NCBI RefSeq assembly: GCF_023507745.1
Contig: NZ_JALPZO010000095.1
Coordinates: forward strand, 1 to 64,000
Direction of reading: 5' to 3'
DNA from: Vreelandella olivaria
GTDB taxonomy: Bacteria; Pseudomonadota; Gammaproteobacteria; Pseudomonadales; Halomonadaceae
DNA length: 64,000 nt
Within the stretch, counting starts at the first letter, position 1, and each line of letters starts with the position of its first letter. Of this stretch, positions 54,820 to 64,000 are shown one piece after another. Below the pieces are notes generated by a model, which was not told the origin of the DNA, did not search any database, and saw only the letters and a program-made list of their open reading frames with translations. The position numbers and the translations under genes are program-made.

Positions 54820-55296
54820 CTATTGCTGATGCTGCTCCGTAAAGCGCTGCATGATAGCGAGTGTTTCATCGCTGACATGATGTTCCATCCCTTCCGCATC
54901 GATACGCGCTGTACTGTCATCAACGCCTAAGGCACGTAGAAAATGCAGTACTACATCATGGCGTGCTCGTGAGGTTTCCGCCATTTTCTGCCCCTCTTCG
55001 GTAAGGAAGAGAGAACGGTATGGCTTACTGGTGACAAGCCCCAGCTCATTCAAACGGCGAATCATTTTCGATACGGTAGCCTGGCTGACAGCCATGCGAT
55101 TGGAAATATCGGCTGCTCGTGCTTCTCCACGATGGCGAATCAAGTCGCCAATTAGCTCAACATAGTCTTCAATCAGCTCAGTTTCATGAGCGTTACGCAC
55201 CGTTTCGTACTGCTTTGCATGCTGCTCCACAGGTGGGAGAGCGTCGCCGCTGATGCCGGGTGTAGAGGGTATGCGCCGCTGTTGGTGATCACTCAT
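54820..55296 (-). CDS. mntR: manganese transport regulator MntR (DtxR family)
   Basis: About 158 residues. ELIEDYVELIGDLIRHRGEARAADISNRMAVSQATVSKMIRRL is the winged helix-turn-helix, followed by the metal-binding and dimerisation domain (DAEGMEHHVSDETL). Mn2+-bound MntR represses manganese uptake genes. Length fits E. coli MntR (155). No mntH or other manganese transporter gene is adjacent, so its targets lie outside. ATG 55296 is preferred over TTG 55302. Confidence 0.9.
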   Translation of the reverse strand: MSDHQQRRIPSTPGISGDALPPVEQHAKQYETVRNAHETELIEDYVELIGDLIRHRGEARAADISNRMAVSQATVSKMIRRLNELGLVTSKPYRSLFLTEEGQKMAETSRARHDVVLHFLRALGVDDSTARIDAEGMEHHVSDETLAIMQRFTEQHQQ

Positions 55297-55447
55297 TGGC
55301 AAATATTATCAAGGTTAGTGGAAACATTAATTGGTGATGGTAGCGTATTTTGGCGGATAATTGTTAGCTAAGGCTAAACTGTTTGCACAGGGCTTTTTTG
55401 TTGAGCTGCATGGTAGCCAGTGGATGCTAGCACACTGGAGAGAGATA

Positions 55448-55519
55448 ATGACCAAGCAATCTGTGTGGGTAATGCTCTGCGCATCGCTAGCCTGGGGCGG
55501 GGCAAGTGTCGCCGCTTAG
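55448..55519 (+). pseudogene. truncated signal-peptide gene
   Basis: GGAGAGAGATA precedes an ATG opening a 23-codon frame that is just a signal peptide (MTKQSVWVMLCASLAWGG, then ASVAA) and ends in TAG. Reading past the stop gives about 20 more codons before TGA. It looks like the 5' end of an exported protein gene whose body was lost. The rest of 55303-55588 shows nothing else. Confidence 0.4.
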
Positions 55520-55588
55520 GTAAATGAGCTGCTATATATACGGATGCCTGCCATGTTGAGCACGACAGCATCTAAGTGCAATTGACCA

Positions 55589-57574
55589 TCAGCGCTCACT
55601 TGGGGTTGCTGATAAGCAGGTTTCAGCCGTCTCCAGGGCATCGGGTGTACCCAGTAATACCACGACATCACCTGCTTCAAGCACGGTTTCCTGTGCTGGA
55701 TATCGGGTGCGCTGGTTATCGCGAACCAGCGCTGTTACGGTAACCGCGTGTGATGGAAGGTCATAACTGCCTAAGGTTTTGCCCAAGCAGGGGCTTTTGG
55801 CGTCAATTTGAACCGCGTGGAGACGTTCAGTTTTACCATCATGTTCTTCGTTCAGGCGCTCCAGGCTGCTTCGGAATAGCTCTTTAAGCATTGGGTAGCG
55901 CTTGATACGCTGCTCCTGCAACCGTTGAGTAACACGCCAGAGGGGAACGTTCAGCGTTAATAGCGAATGCATTGCTATGATCATCCCGCTCTCTAGTGTT
56001 TCCGGTATCACTTCGGTTGCACCCGCTTTACGCAACTCTTCGGTACCACTGTCGTCATTTGTTCTTACCACTATGGGAAGGTCTGGCTTGGCGTAGCGGA
56101 CATGGTGCAGTGTGCGCAGTGTCGCGGTGCGGTCATCATGGCTGATAATGAGGAGCGATGATGTAGCCAGGCCGATGCCTTCCAGTACAACGGGGTCGGA
56201 TGCATCGCCGTAAAAAACGGGGTGGCCTGCCAGTCTCGCTTCTTTAACAATGGTAGGGTCCATATCCAATGCCACAAAGTGGATTGATTCACTCTCCAGA
56301 AAACGGCTGATAACCTGCCCCGTGCGGCCATAACCACAGATAATGACATGATGGTGGTAGCTGGAGTGGTTATCAGGAAGGAGTGCATCCATGTCTTTAT
56401 AGTGCGTCCTTTTTTTAAACAACCAGGCAGCTAACGGCTGGTTGTAGCGAATCAGAAACGGAGCGGCAATCATTGAGAACAGTACGGAGGTGAGTGTGAT
56501 CTGGGCTGGCTGAGTGGCAATAATGTGATTGTCGAGACCGATTGCCAGCAGGGCAAAGCCAAATTCACCGCCAACTGCCAAGGTAAGCCCGGTACGAAAG
56601 GCGGTTTGTGAGTCGATGCCTGAGTACCTGACGATCAATGTCACAATAATGGTTTTGATCGTGAGCAACGCGGCTGCACCCAGTAATGCCTGATGCCAGA
56701 TCGAAGGCAGTAGTGCCGGTTCCACAAGCATACCGATGCCAATGAAAAAAAGGCCCAGTAACACGTCTCGGAAGGGGCGAATCGTGGTTTCTACCTGGTG
56801 GCGAAACTCAGTCTCACCAAGCACCATACCTGCGAGAAATGCCCCGAAGGCCATGGAGAGTCCCAGTGAGTCTGTGGTCCAGGCTGCAATGAGTGAAACA
56901 AACAGCACCGTCAGCGTAAAAAGCTCTGCTGAGCGGCGGCTGGCCACAATATGAAACAAGGGCTTTAACAAGTAGCGCCCGGAGATAAGCACAATTCCAA
57001 ACGCCGCCAGGGCCTTGATAAGGGCTATGCCCAGTGCGCCCGCTATCTCTGAAGCAGCCGCTGTGCCAAGTACAGGAATGACCACGACAAAAGGAACAGC
57101 GGTAATATCCTGAAACACGGACATTGTGGTGCCAAGTCGTCCATGCCGGGTTTGGCTCTCACCCTGTTCTATCAGCTGTTTGCTAATGACTGTGGTGGAG
57201 GATTGGGTAAATACTGCTCCAACGATAAAAGCAGCAATGAGTGGCAATCCAATCGCCCAGCCCAGTAGCGTGATCACTGCTGTGGTGAGGACTACCTGGG
57301 CTGTCCCCAAGCCAAGTATGGTATTCCTAAGCGCATATATCTGGGGTAGTGGAAAACTTAAACCGATAGTGAATAGCAGAAAGACGATGCCAAATTCGGC
57401 AATCATCTGAATATAGGTGGACTCTAAAGCTGGGCCTGCGGTATGGGATCCCAAAATCACCCCAACAAATAGATACGCCAGACTGGGAGGAATTTTCAAG
57501 CGCTGAAAGAGCAGAACAACGAAAACAGTAGCCCCAAGTAATAACAGTGTCTGCACCAGCGTTTGTTCAAGCAT
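55589..57574 (-). CDS. CPA2 monovalent cation:proton antiporter with TrkA domains (KefB-like)
   Basis: About 661 residues. The membrane part (about 1-380, 12 helices) is a Na+/H+ exchanger-type fold with PSLAYLFVGVILGSHTAGP and FTQSSTTVISKQLIEQG. It is followed by TrkA-N (VIICGYGRTGQVISRFLES, a Rossmann nucleotide fold) and a C-terminal TrkA-C domain (ending VVVLLGTPDALE). Such proteins are K+ or Na+/H+ antiporters gated by NAD(H) or similar. GGAG about 12 bp upstream fits ATG 57574. Substrate ion is not resolved. Confidence 0.9.
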   Translation of the reverse strand: MLEQTLVQTLLLLGATVFVVLLFQRLKIPPSLAYLFVGVILGSHTAGPALESTYIQMIAEFGIVFLLFTIGLSFPLPQIYALRNTILGLGTAQVVLTTAVITLLGWAIGLPLIAAFIVGAVFTQSSTTVISKQLIEQGESQTRHGRLGTTMSVFQDITAVPFVVVIPVLGTAAASEIAGALGIALIKALAAFGIVLISGRYLLKPLFHIVASRRSAELFTLTVLFVSLIAAWTTDSLGLSMAFGAFLAGMVLGETEFRHQVETTIRPFRDVLLGLFFIGIGMLVEPALLPSIWHQALLGAAALLTIKTIIVTLIVRYSGIDSQTAFRTGLTLAVGGEFGFALLAIGLDNHIIATQPAQITLTSVLFSMIAAPFLIRYNQPLAAWLFKKRTHYKDMDALLPDNHSSYHHHVIICGYGRTGQVISRFLESESIHFVALDMDPTIVKEARLAGHPVFYGDASDPVVLEGIGLATSSLLIISHDDRTATLRTLHHVRYAKPDLPIVVRTNDDSGTEELRKAGATEVIPETLESGMIIAMHSLLTLNVPLWRVTQRLQEQRIKRYPMLKELFRSSLERLNEEHDGKTERLHAVQIDAKSPCLGKTLGSYDLPSHAVTVTALVRDNQRTRYPAQETVLEAGDVVVLLGTPDALETAETCLSATPSER

Positions 57575-57741
57575 TAATACAACTCCCCTTGAGCCAGCGG
57601 TGACTAAAAGCATTCAGTGGTACTTATATGTCATTGATCTTAATATTTTTATAGTTTGGTAATCATGACAGTAAGCAAGCAATGATTATAAGCCTTATGT
57701 CTGAACTATCACACGGGCTGGTGACGTTGAGAAGTGCGTGG

Positions 57742-59139
57742 TTAGAAGCTTCCAAAAAGGGTGCCCAGGATGATAACGCTAACCAGGGCTGCGATCGGCA
57801 ACACAATCGTCACTACAGCGATGTTTCCGTAAGACTGCCGGTGGGTAAGCCCACAGATAGCCAGCAGCGTAATCACCGCACCCGAGTGGGGTAGGGTGTC
57901 CATGCCCCCAGCAGCAAGTGTGGCCACCCGGTGCATAAGCTCTGGGCTTATGCCCGCTTGCTCGGCCATCGCCAGATATTCGCTACCAAGGGTTTGCAGG
58001 GCGATGGAGAGGCCACCTGAAGAAGAGCCGGTAATACCAGCCAGGACACTCATGGCCATGGCTTCAGAAATGAGTGGGTTGCCAGGTGACACGTTTAGTA
58101 CTGCATCGCGAATAATGACAAAACCAGCCAAGCTGGCGATAACCGCGCCATAACCTACTTCCGATGCGGTATTGAAAATAGGTAGCAGCGAGCCAATACA
58201 GCCTTTGTTAACGGTTGCTTTCAGATCCTGCCAATGGTTCCAGCGGGTAATTATCAGCCAGGTAGAGGCGCTAAGCAGTGCGATCAGAATTGCCCATAGT
58301 CCGGCCTGCCTGCTTGGCGATACATTTTCAAAGGCATCGCTAATGAAAGAGAGGTCCATGGCCGGGAAAACACCATAGGTAAACAGCGCATTCAAGCCAA
58401 TCACCATCACTAGCGGAATCATTGCCACCGCCAAGGGCATCATCGCAGGGGGAGCATCGGCTTCGTTTTCTGTGACGACTTCACGTTCGCTATGTACACC
58501 GTAACCCTCGCCACTAATGACGGCTTTCTTGACGCGTGAGCGTAAGTAATAAGTGCCCAGGCCCAACATAATCAAACCCGCGATAATGCCTAGCCCAGGC
58601 GCTGCAAAACTGTTGGTACCAAAATAGGGAATAGGAATTGCGTTTTGAATGGCGGGAGTGCCGGGTAACGCGGTCATGGTAAAAGTGAACGAGCCTAAGG
58701 CAATGGACGCTGGGATTAACCGCTTGGGTATATTTGCCTGGCGAAATAGCTCGCGGCTAATCGGATAGATCGCAAAAGCTACCACAAAGAGTGATACACC
58801 GCCGTAAGTGAGTACAGCACAGGCCAGCACCACGGTAAGCACGACATGCTGGGTGCCCAGCTGCTTGACGATACCATTTGAAATTGACTGGGCAGCCCCT
58901 GAGTCCGCCATTAGTTGACCAAATAGCGCCCCAAGTAAGAACAAGGGAAAGAACTGAATAACATAATTACCCAGTGCTTTCATAAAGGTATCGGTGTAGA
59001 TGGGGAGCAGAAAGGCGGCATCGCCTGACAGAAGCACTGCCAGGGAGGCCATAAGGGGGGCCAGCAGCAGCACAGAGACGCCCCGATAGGCGAAAAACAT
59101 TAGCAGCAACAGTGAAATGATTATCGCGAGCATGCCCAT
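57742..59139 (-). CDS. GntP-family permease
   Basis: A 465-residue protein with about 12-14 membrane helices. YGGVSLFVVAFAIYPISRELF, ALPGTPAIQNAIPIPYFGT and GSSSGGLSIAL are typical of GntP-type gluconate/H+ symporters and relatives. The substrate may be a sugar acid or another organic acid. The gene stands alone and has an upstream region of 263 bp shared with the next, divergent gene. Confidence 0.82.
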   Translation of the reverse strand: MGMLAIIISLLLLMFFAYRGVSVLLLAPLMASLAVLLSGDAAFLLPIYTDTFMKALGNYVIQFFPLFLLGALFGQLMADSGAAQSISNGIVKQLGTQHVVLTVVLACAVLTYGGVSLFVVAFAIYPISRELFRQANIPKRLIPASIALGSFTFTMTALPGTPAIQNAIPIPYFGTNSFAAPGLGIIAGLIMLGLGTYYLRSRVKKAVISGEGYGVHSEREVVTENEADAPPAMMPLAVAMIPLVMVIGLNALFTYGVFPAMDLSFISDAFENVSPSRQAGLWAILIALLSASTWLIITRWNHWQDLKATVNKGCIGSLLPIFNTASEVGYGAVIASLAGFVIIRDAVLNVSPGNPLISEAMAMSVLAGITGSSSGGLSIALQTLGSEYLAMAEQAGISPELMHRVATLAAGGMDTLPHSGAVITLLAICGLTHRQSYGNIAVVTIVLPIAALVSVIILGTLFGSF

Positions 59140-59402
59140 ATGAGCTCCTGGGTAATGCTTAATTCAGCGGATGTCGATGTTAGGCGGAAGGCGGCATACT
59201 AGGTGGTATGCTGCAAAGCAGCAAGAGTGCCTTGACTAAAGTATTAAGCTGACAATACGCCCACGATGTGAGGTGTGAGGAGAATTGCCAGATCCTTTTA
59301 CAGTAACTGTTTACCCTATCTTAAGCCTGCTTATAAGCATCTTATCTGTTAGTATTTGCTGCCTTTGGTGTTAATGACCTTCCAATAGCTCTGGGTATTT
59401 TC

Positions 59403-60749
59403 ATGAATGCAGTAATTCTTGCAGTGCTGGTGATGGTGGTACTGTCGTTGTTACGCGTGTCGGTTGTATTTGCACTGGTGGTCGGCGCACTGGTCGGTGG
59501 CTTATTCGGTGGCTTATCTCTTGATGAAACCCTTAGTGCCTTTAACGATGGGGTTGGTGGCGGTGCCCAGGTAGCCCTGGCTTATGCCACATTAGGAGCA
59601 TTCGCGGTGGCGATCTCCCGCTCGGGATTGCCTGATATGTTGGCGAATCGCTTGATCACCATGCTAGGTAAAGAAGCGACAGCGGTGCATCAGGCCAGAA
59701 TCAAAATGCTGCTGCTAACCGCAGTGCTGTTGGTTGCTATCTCGTCACAGAACGCTATTCCGGTCCATATCGCTTTCATTCCTGTGCTTATTCCACCGCT
59801 CTTAACGGTCATGAACCGCCTTAAGCTTGACCGTCGTGCAGTGGCTTGCGCCCTGACGTTTGGTTTGACAGCACCCTATATGCTACTGCCGGTAGGATTT
59901 GGTGCGATTTTTTTAAACGATATTCTACTGTCCAACTTAAATACCGCTGGTGAGCCGCTTGGCTTGGAAGTTACTCGGGGCATGGTACCGATGGCAATGG
60001 CGATACCTGTCGGAGGGATGGCGATTGGTTTGCTGGTGGCGCTGTTTTTCAGTTACCGTGGACAGCGCGAGTACACCAGTCAAGACCTGGTAGCCACCCA
60101 TGCCCAACAGGGACACACGCCAGCCAAACCCCACACACTGGGACTGATTATGTCGGCGGTAGCCATTGTGGCAGCGCTAGGATTACAGCTTTATACCGGC
60201 TCTATGATAGTGGGCGGTTTGGTTGGCATCGGCTTGCTTTCGGTGGGTGGTATTTTTAAATGGCGTGAAGCAGACGATCTGTTCACCAGCGGTATGCGTA
60301 TGATGGCGCTGATAGGCTTTATCATGATTGCCGCTGCTGGTTTTGCTGAAGTGATGAAGGCTACCGGAGCAATTGAGTCGCTGGTCTCCGGGGCCTTTGA
60401 TCTGTTTGGTGATAATCGCGGCCTTGCCGCATTGGTTATGTTGCTGGTGGGCCTGTTTATCACGTTAGGGATTGGTTCATCGTTTTCGACGATCCCCATT
60501 ATCGCCGCGATTTTCGTACCGCTGGCAGTGCAGTTCGGGTTTTCACCCATGGCGACGGTTGCACTGGTAGGCACAGCTGCAGCATTAGGGGACGCCGGTT
60601 CACCAGCCTCTGATTCAACTCTTGGACCAACCTCTGGCCTGAATGTGGATGGGCAGCATGACCATATGTGGGACAGTGTAGTGCCTACTTTCCTGCACTA
60701 TAACGTCCCCCTAATTATCTTTGGCTGGTTGGCGGCAATGTTTCTTTAA
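59403..60749 (+). CDS. Na+/H+ antiporter NhaC-like family protein
   Basis: A 448-residue membrane protein with about 11-12 helices. [20 protein letters not shown] near the N-terminus and [25 protein letters not shown] near the C-terminus are the Na_H_antiport_2/NhaC superfamily motifs (YuiF-like). It may exchange Na+/H+ or carry an amino acid. Divergent from the GntP-type gene. No clear ribosome site is seen before the ATG at 59403. Confidence 0.82.
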   Translation: MNAVILAVLVMVVLSLLRVSVVFALVVGALVGGLFGGLSLDETLSAFNDGVGGGAQVALAYATLGAFAVAISRSGLPDMLANRLITMLGKEATAVHQARIKMLLLTAVLLVAISSQNAIPVHIAFIPVLIPPLLTVMNRLKLDRRAVACALTFGLTAPYMLLPVGFGAIFLNDILLSNLNTAGEPLGLEVTRGMVPMAMAIPVGGMAIGLLVALFFSYRGQREYTSQDLVATHAQQGHTPAKPHTLGLIMSAVAIVAALGLQLYTGSMIVGGLVGIGLLSVGGIFKWREADDLFTSGMRMMALIGFIMIAAAGFAEVMKATGAIESLVSGAFDLFGDNRGLAALVMLLVGLFITLGIGSSFSTIPIIAAIFVPLAVQFGFSPMATVALVGTAAALGDAGSPASDSTLGPTSGLNVDGQHDHMWDSVVPTFLHYNVPLIIFGWLAAMFL

Positions 60750-60770
60750 AAGTTGTTCAGTATCTGAATG

Positions 60771-60802
60771 CAAAGGGGGTAGCCTATTGGTTGCCCCCTT
60801 TG
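60771..60802 (+). terminator. probable terminator hairpin
   Basis: Stem CAAAGGGGG/CCCCCTTTG (9 bp) with a 14-base loop lies between the antiporter gene and the convergent trmJ. No T-run follows on the plus strand, so it may act bidirectionally or be weak. Confidence 0.45.
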
Positions 60803-60818
60803 CGTTTGCAAGCTTGAT

Positions 60819-61553
60819 CTAATGTTTAGGCAGATGAGATTCAAATGCACTTAGTAGCCCACGTAGCAGCGAAAGCTCTTTGCGGCTGGGCTGCGCGCGG
60901 GCAAAAAGCGCCTGCAACTGCTCTTCTGTTCGTGCATGAGGCTGGGTAAGGAAGCCACTTTGCTGCATCAGGTGGCCAAGGTGCTCCTGGAAATAAACAA
61001 GCTGCTCCCGGCTGGGCGGCGTTGCTTCCAGAGGCCGTTGGTAAGCAAAACCGCTTTCATCTCGCTTACGCCAGGCGCGGTGTACTTCATAGGCTAAAAT
61101 CTGCACTGCTTGCGATAAATTTAATATACCGTACTCAGGGTTGGCCGGAATGCTGACCTGGTGGGTACAGCAGCGTATCTCATTGTTGGTCAACCCTGAA
61201 CGTTCGCGCCCGAATACCAGCGCCACAGGCGCTTGGGTGGCACTCTCAATCACCTGCCGGGCCATGTCGTCCGGTTCATCGAAGTGGGGGAGAGGCAGGC
61301 TCCGTAGTCGTGCGCTGGCACCCACAACCTGCACGCAGTCGTGCACTGCATCTTCAAGTGAGCTTACGCAGCGGGCATTCTCCAACACATCCGTTGCACC
61401 TGCGGCGAGACGTGTTGCCTCATCATCAGGAAAGGTACGCGGATTCACCAGCACAAGGTTGGTTAAGCCCATGGTTTTCATTGCACGTGCAGCCGCGCCA
61501 ATGTTGCCAGGGTGGAAAGTTTGTACCAGTACGATGCGAATGTTGGAAAGCAC
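60819..61553 (-). CDS. trmJ: tRNA (Cm/Um32) methyltransferase TrmJ
   Basis: A 244-residue SPOUT-class 2'-O-methyltransferase (E. coli TrmJ 246). FHPGNIGAAARAMKTMGLTNLVLV is the N-terminal motif, ALVFGRERSGLTNNEI and PANPEYGILNLSQAVQIL are the SAM-binding trefoil knot. It methylates position 32 of several tRNAs. The start follows family alignment. Confidence 0.93.
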   Translation of the reverse strand: MLSNIRIVLVQTFHPGNIGAAARAMKTMGLTNLVLVNPRTFPDDEATRLAAGATDVLENARCVSSLEDAVHDCVQVVGASARLRSLPLPHFDEPDDMARQVIESATQAPVALVFGRERSGLTNNEIRCCTHQVSIPANPEYGILNLSQAVQILAYEVHRAWRKRDESGFAYQRPLEATPPSREQLVYFQEHLGHLMQQSGFLTQPHARTEEQLQALFARAQPSRKELSLLRGLLSAFESHLPKH

Positions 61554-61920
61554 GTGAATAAGGACCTGAAAGCTGCCATATCAAAAGCGCTGATGGTAGC
61601 ACGCTTTGGAGTACCAGGTTGATGATGGTGCTAGCTTGCCTTTATCACACACTCCAACCGTATGCTTTTTTCAACGATTAAATCTCTTGTGTAATGTCAT
61701 GGCTGAAGTGGTTGCTAGCGATTTTTTAGCAGCCTTGGCAATCAGTTAATTCGCGATGTGTTTATATGGATATGGCATTTTGTGCTTAAAAAATACTAAA
61801 GAATGCTTCTCATTTGCCGATGACTCTATGCAAGTAGGGGGATCGCTGATGACTTGGATTATGACGTGTCAACGTGTTCTCCAGACATCTAGAAAAAGAA
61901 TGTATTTAAGGGAATAAGTA
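61554..61920 (+). promoter_or_regulatory. AT-rich region upstream of the TPS operon
   Basis: No gene is seen. The stretch is clearly richer in A/T than its neighbours. It contains GAATGCTTCTCATT (61800-61813), which recalls half of a Fur box but is too weak to call. AAGGGA at 61907-61912 is the ribosome site of tpsB. A promoter must lie here, but I cannot place it with confidence. Confidence 0.4.
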
Positions 61921-63636
61921 TTGTTTGTCACAACGCCCGATAGATTGTCACTTGGAAATAAGTGCTGGTTACATGCAATAACACTAGTGCTTGGAATACA
62001 CCTAACTACAGTTCAAGCCCAGGAATTACCTTTAGATGATGAGGTACTACGCCAGCGTGAGCGAGATAGAGCGCTGCAAGATCAGCAAAGCACATCCGTA
62101 GATATTCGATTATCTGCTCCGCTGGAAGCGGTTGGACGTTTCCCTGATGATGAATCTCCATGCTTTATGATCCATGAACTGGCATGGCAGGGCGAGGAGG
62201 TTCGTCGTTTTGCATGGCTTGATGATGCGGTAGCGGGTGATGACACTCTCATCGGTCGTTGTATTGGTACTCAGGGTGTCAATCTGGTACTTGAGCGTGC
62301 TCAGAACGCGCTGATAGAACGTGGTTTCGTCACCAGCCGGGTGCTGGTGGAGCCCCAGGACCTCAACGATGGAATCCTCACACTTACCCTGCTGCCCGGG
62401 CGTATCGCCAGCCTGCGTGTCGCTGATCCCGAACGACCACACGCCACTCTGCGCAACGCAGTGCCAGCCCGGCCTGGCGACATCCTTAATCTGCGCGATA
62501 TCGAACAGGCACTGGAGAATTTTCAGAACTTACCTTCCGTGGAGGTCGACATCCAGATCGCTCCCGCCGATGAGCCGGGCAGCAGCGATCTGGTTATTGA
62601 CTACCAGCAGGGTTTTCAGCTACGTCCTGGATGGTCGCTTGACAATAGTGGTAGTGATGCAACCGGTCGGTACTTAAATGGTGTCACTGTGGCCTACGAT
62701 AATCTGATGGGCATCAATGACCTGTTTTATGCCTACCTGGGTAAGGATCTGGGAGGAGGAGACAGTGGTGGACGCGGTAACAAAAGCCGAACATTGCACT
62801 ATTCAGTGCCCTGGGGCTATTGGAGACTGAACGTCACTGCCAGTGACTACGATTACCACCAGGCGGTTGCAGGAGCCTTCGAAGACTACATATACAGCGG
62901 TACCAGTCGCACACTCCGGGCCGGTCTATTACGTGTGATCCATCGCGATGCCTCGCGCAAGACCTCCTTCGAATTCGCTGGCTTCCAGCGTCAGTCGCGT
63001 AACTATATCGATGACCTCGAGATCGAGGTGCAGCGGCGTACCGTGGGGGGGTGGGAAGCTGGTGTGGCGCATCGTGAGTTCCTCGGACGAGCGATGCTGG
63101 ATCTGGGGCTGGGCTATCAGAGGGGAACCGGTGCTTTCAATGCTCGACCAGCACCAGAAGAACTTTTCGGTGAAGGTACCTCGCGTTTTCAGATCGTCAC
63201 CTCGAATGCCGACCTCGATCTGCCATTTCAACTCGGCAGCCAGAGGCTGCGTTATCGGGGCCACTGGCGTATGCAGCGCAACCTGACGCCGCTTGCTCCC
63301 CTGGAGCGTTTTTCCATCGGTAGTCGTTATACGGTGAGGGGCTTTCACGACAGCGGTCTGGTCGCCGAGCGTGGCTGGCTGGTACGTAACGAGCTTGAAG
63401 CACCGTTAGGTGAGAGTGGCCAGCGAGTTTACGCTGCACTTGACCACGGCCATGTTGGAGGTGCTGGCACAGAATGGTTGCTGGGAACGCAACTGACGGG
63501 GGCGGCAGTGGGGCTACGGGGGAGGTTGCTGCGCCACCTGCATTACGACGTCTTCGTAGCCACGCCGGTCAGCAAGCCGGATGGGTTTCGCAGTGACGGA
63601 CATGATCTGGGGTTCAGCGTGAATTTGGCACTCTAG
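61921..63636 (+). CDS. two-partner secretion outer-membrane pore (TpsB; ShlB/FhaC/CdiB family)
   Basis: A 571-residue outer-membrane protein. A signal peptide (cleaved after VQAQ, about residue 35), an N-terminal periplasmic helix region, POTRA domains (about 75-230, with ALIERGFVTSRVLV and LTLLPGRIASLRV), and a 16-strand barrel with the conserved loop-6 VRGF in SRYTVRGFHDSG. It exports its partner TpsA. AAGGGA eight bases upstream and the lack of other starts before the signal peptide make TTG 61921 the start. GC rises from about 62300 on. It is followed by its partner 81 bp downstream. Confidence 0.93.
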   Translation: MFVTTPDRLSLGNKCWLHAITLVLGIHLTTVQAQELPLDDEVLRQRERDRALQDQQSTSVDIRLSAPLEAVGRFPDDESPCFMIHELAWQGEEVRRFAWLDDAVAGDDTLIGRCIGTQGVNLVLERAQNALIERGFVTSRVLVEPQDLNDGILTLTLLPGRIASLRVADPERPHATLRNAVPARPGDILNLRDIEQALENFQNLPSVEVDIQIAPADEPGSSDLVIDYQQGFQLRPGWSLDNSGSDATGRYLNGVTVAYDNLMGINDLFYAYLGKDLGGGDSGGRGNKSRTLHYSVPWGYWRLNVTASDYDYHQAVAGAFEDYIYSGTSRTLRAGLLRVIHRDASRKTSFEFAGFQRQSRNYIDDLEIEVQRRTVGGWEAGVAHREFLGRAMLDLGLGYQRGTGAFNARPAPEELFGEGTSRFQIVTSNADLDLPFQLGSQRLRYRGHWRMQRNLTPLAPLERFSIGSRYTVRGFHDSGLVAERGWLVRNELEAPLGESGQRVYAALDHGHVGGAGTEWLLGTQLTGAAVGLRGRLLRHLHYDVFVATPVSKPDGFRSDGHDLGFSVNLAL

Positions 63637-63717
63637 CTATATACAAGACAATGCTCCGCACTGCCTAGCGCCGGAAGCACGTCATTTGGAATGTACTACA
63701 AATAAGGGAACTGGACG

Positions 63718-64000
63718 ATGAACAGGTATTGTTACCGCTTGGTATTCAATCGAGCCAAGGGGCAACTGGTCGTCGCCGCCGAACTCTGTGCCACACAGGG
63801 TAAGGGCGGTAGCGTGTCTGCGAGGTCAGCAAGAGGTAAACCACCGTCCACGTTTATTCTTGGAAGTTTAAAGCCGCTGTGCTGGTCCGTCTTGATGGCA
63901 TCTGGCCTTGTATTTGCACTGCCGACCCAGGCACAAATCATTCCAGACCGCACAGCGCCAGGTGAACAACGTCCTCACGTTCTGGAAAGTGCCAATGGAA
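63718..64000 (+). CDS. TpsA exoprotein, 5' end (filamentous hemagglutinin/CdiA-like)
   Basis: The first 94 codons of a large secreted protein, cut by the window edge. It starts with the extended signal peptide region MNRYCYRLVFNRAKGQLVV and AAELCATQGKG, the ESPR hallmark of long TpsA proteins, then a hydrophobic signal segment (about 50-70) ending FALPTQA. The mature protein opens QIIPDRTAPGEQRPHVLESA, the beginning of the TPS secretion domain. AAGGGAACTGGACG precedes the ATG. Whether it is an adhesin, hemolysin or CdiA toxin depends on the missing C-terminus. Confidence 0.9.
   Translation, partial: MNRYCYRLVFNRAKGQLVVAAELCATQGKGGSVSARSARGKPPSTFILGSLKPLCWSVLMASGLVFALPTQAQIIPDRTAPGEQRPHVLESANG

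Noticed and set aside
1..64000. CRISPR arrays, insertion sequences, prophage
   Set aside because: No regularly spaced repeats, transposase, integrase or phage structural genes were seen.

Overview
The window looks like chromosome of a moderately halophilic gammaproteobacterium of the Halomonadaceae (Halomonas/Vreelandella-like). The evidence is the choline-to-betaine osmoprotectant set betI-betB-betA with a divergent choline-binding protein, many cation/proton antiporters, E. coli-like proteins (FadE, GlpD, GlpK, TopB, ProS, TrmJ, RmuC), an elongator tRNA-Met beside the 4.5S RNA gene, and moderate GC. This assignment is inferred from gene content and protein similarity; no search was run. No transposase, phage gene or CRISPR array was seen.

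Layout. 0-6 kb: a TetR/YciI pair, panE, rmuC and a GNAT acetyltransferase, with three decayed gene remnants between them, one a deleted second copy of panE. 5.8-12.3 kb: a DUF945 protein, a LemA/M48 membrane-protease pair, a DUF2784 protein, and a subtilisin-like protease followed by a small I9-like partner. 12.5-21.7 kb: housekeeping (azoreductase with divergent LysR regulator, topoisomerase III, ABC1 kinase, SEC-C protein, AmpG-like permease, SlyD-like isomerase). 21.8-25.6 kb, all on the plus strand: a 40-residue membrane protein, a secreted SUOX-fold protein overlapping a diguanylate cyclase, then a Tat-exported peptide with SRPSY repeats followed by a fused HPr-kinase-like/PqqD-like protein. 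That last pair is the best candidate here for an undescribed system. 25.6-31.6 kb: lytic transglycosylase, proS, a lipoprotein, nfo, a glycerophosphodiesterase and quinone oxidoreductase. 31.7-39.5 kb: glycerol catabolism (glpR, glpK, glpD) and fadE, with recognisable operators. 39.9-45.2 kb: betIBA and choX around a perfect BetI-type palindrome, then tRNA-Met and ffs. 45.3-47.8 kb: a markedly GC-rich copper ATPase cassette whose metal-binding domain lacks one cysteine. 48.8-53.6 kb: a TRAP transporter operon ending in an Asp/Glu-racemase-family protein and controlled, by inference, by an RpiR regulator; both transcription units carry the same 14-bp palindrome. 53.7-61.6 kb: a RES-Xre toxin-antitoxin pair, mntR, three ion/solute transporters and trmJ. 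61.9-64 kb: the TpsB pore and the first 94 codons of its TpsA exoprotein, cut by the window edge; this could be the start of a contact-dependent inhibition locus.

How the genes work together. Three links can be read from the sequence: osmoprotection (choline binding, oxidation to betaine, BetI repression), glycerol use (GlpR, GlpK, GlpD, a phosphodiesterase that releases glycerol-3-phosphate), and uptake plus processing of an unknown acid (RpiR, TRAP, racemase-like enzyme). Start codons were often moved inward from the longest open frame when a Shine-Dalgarno sequence or family alignment favoured it.
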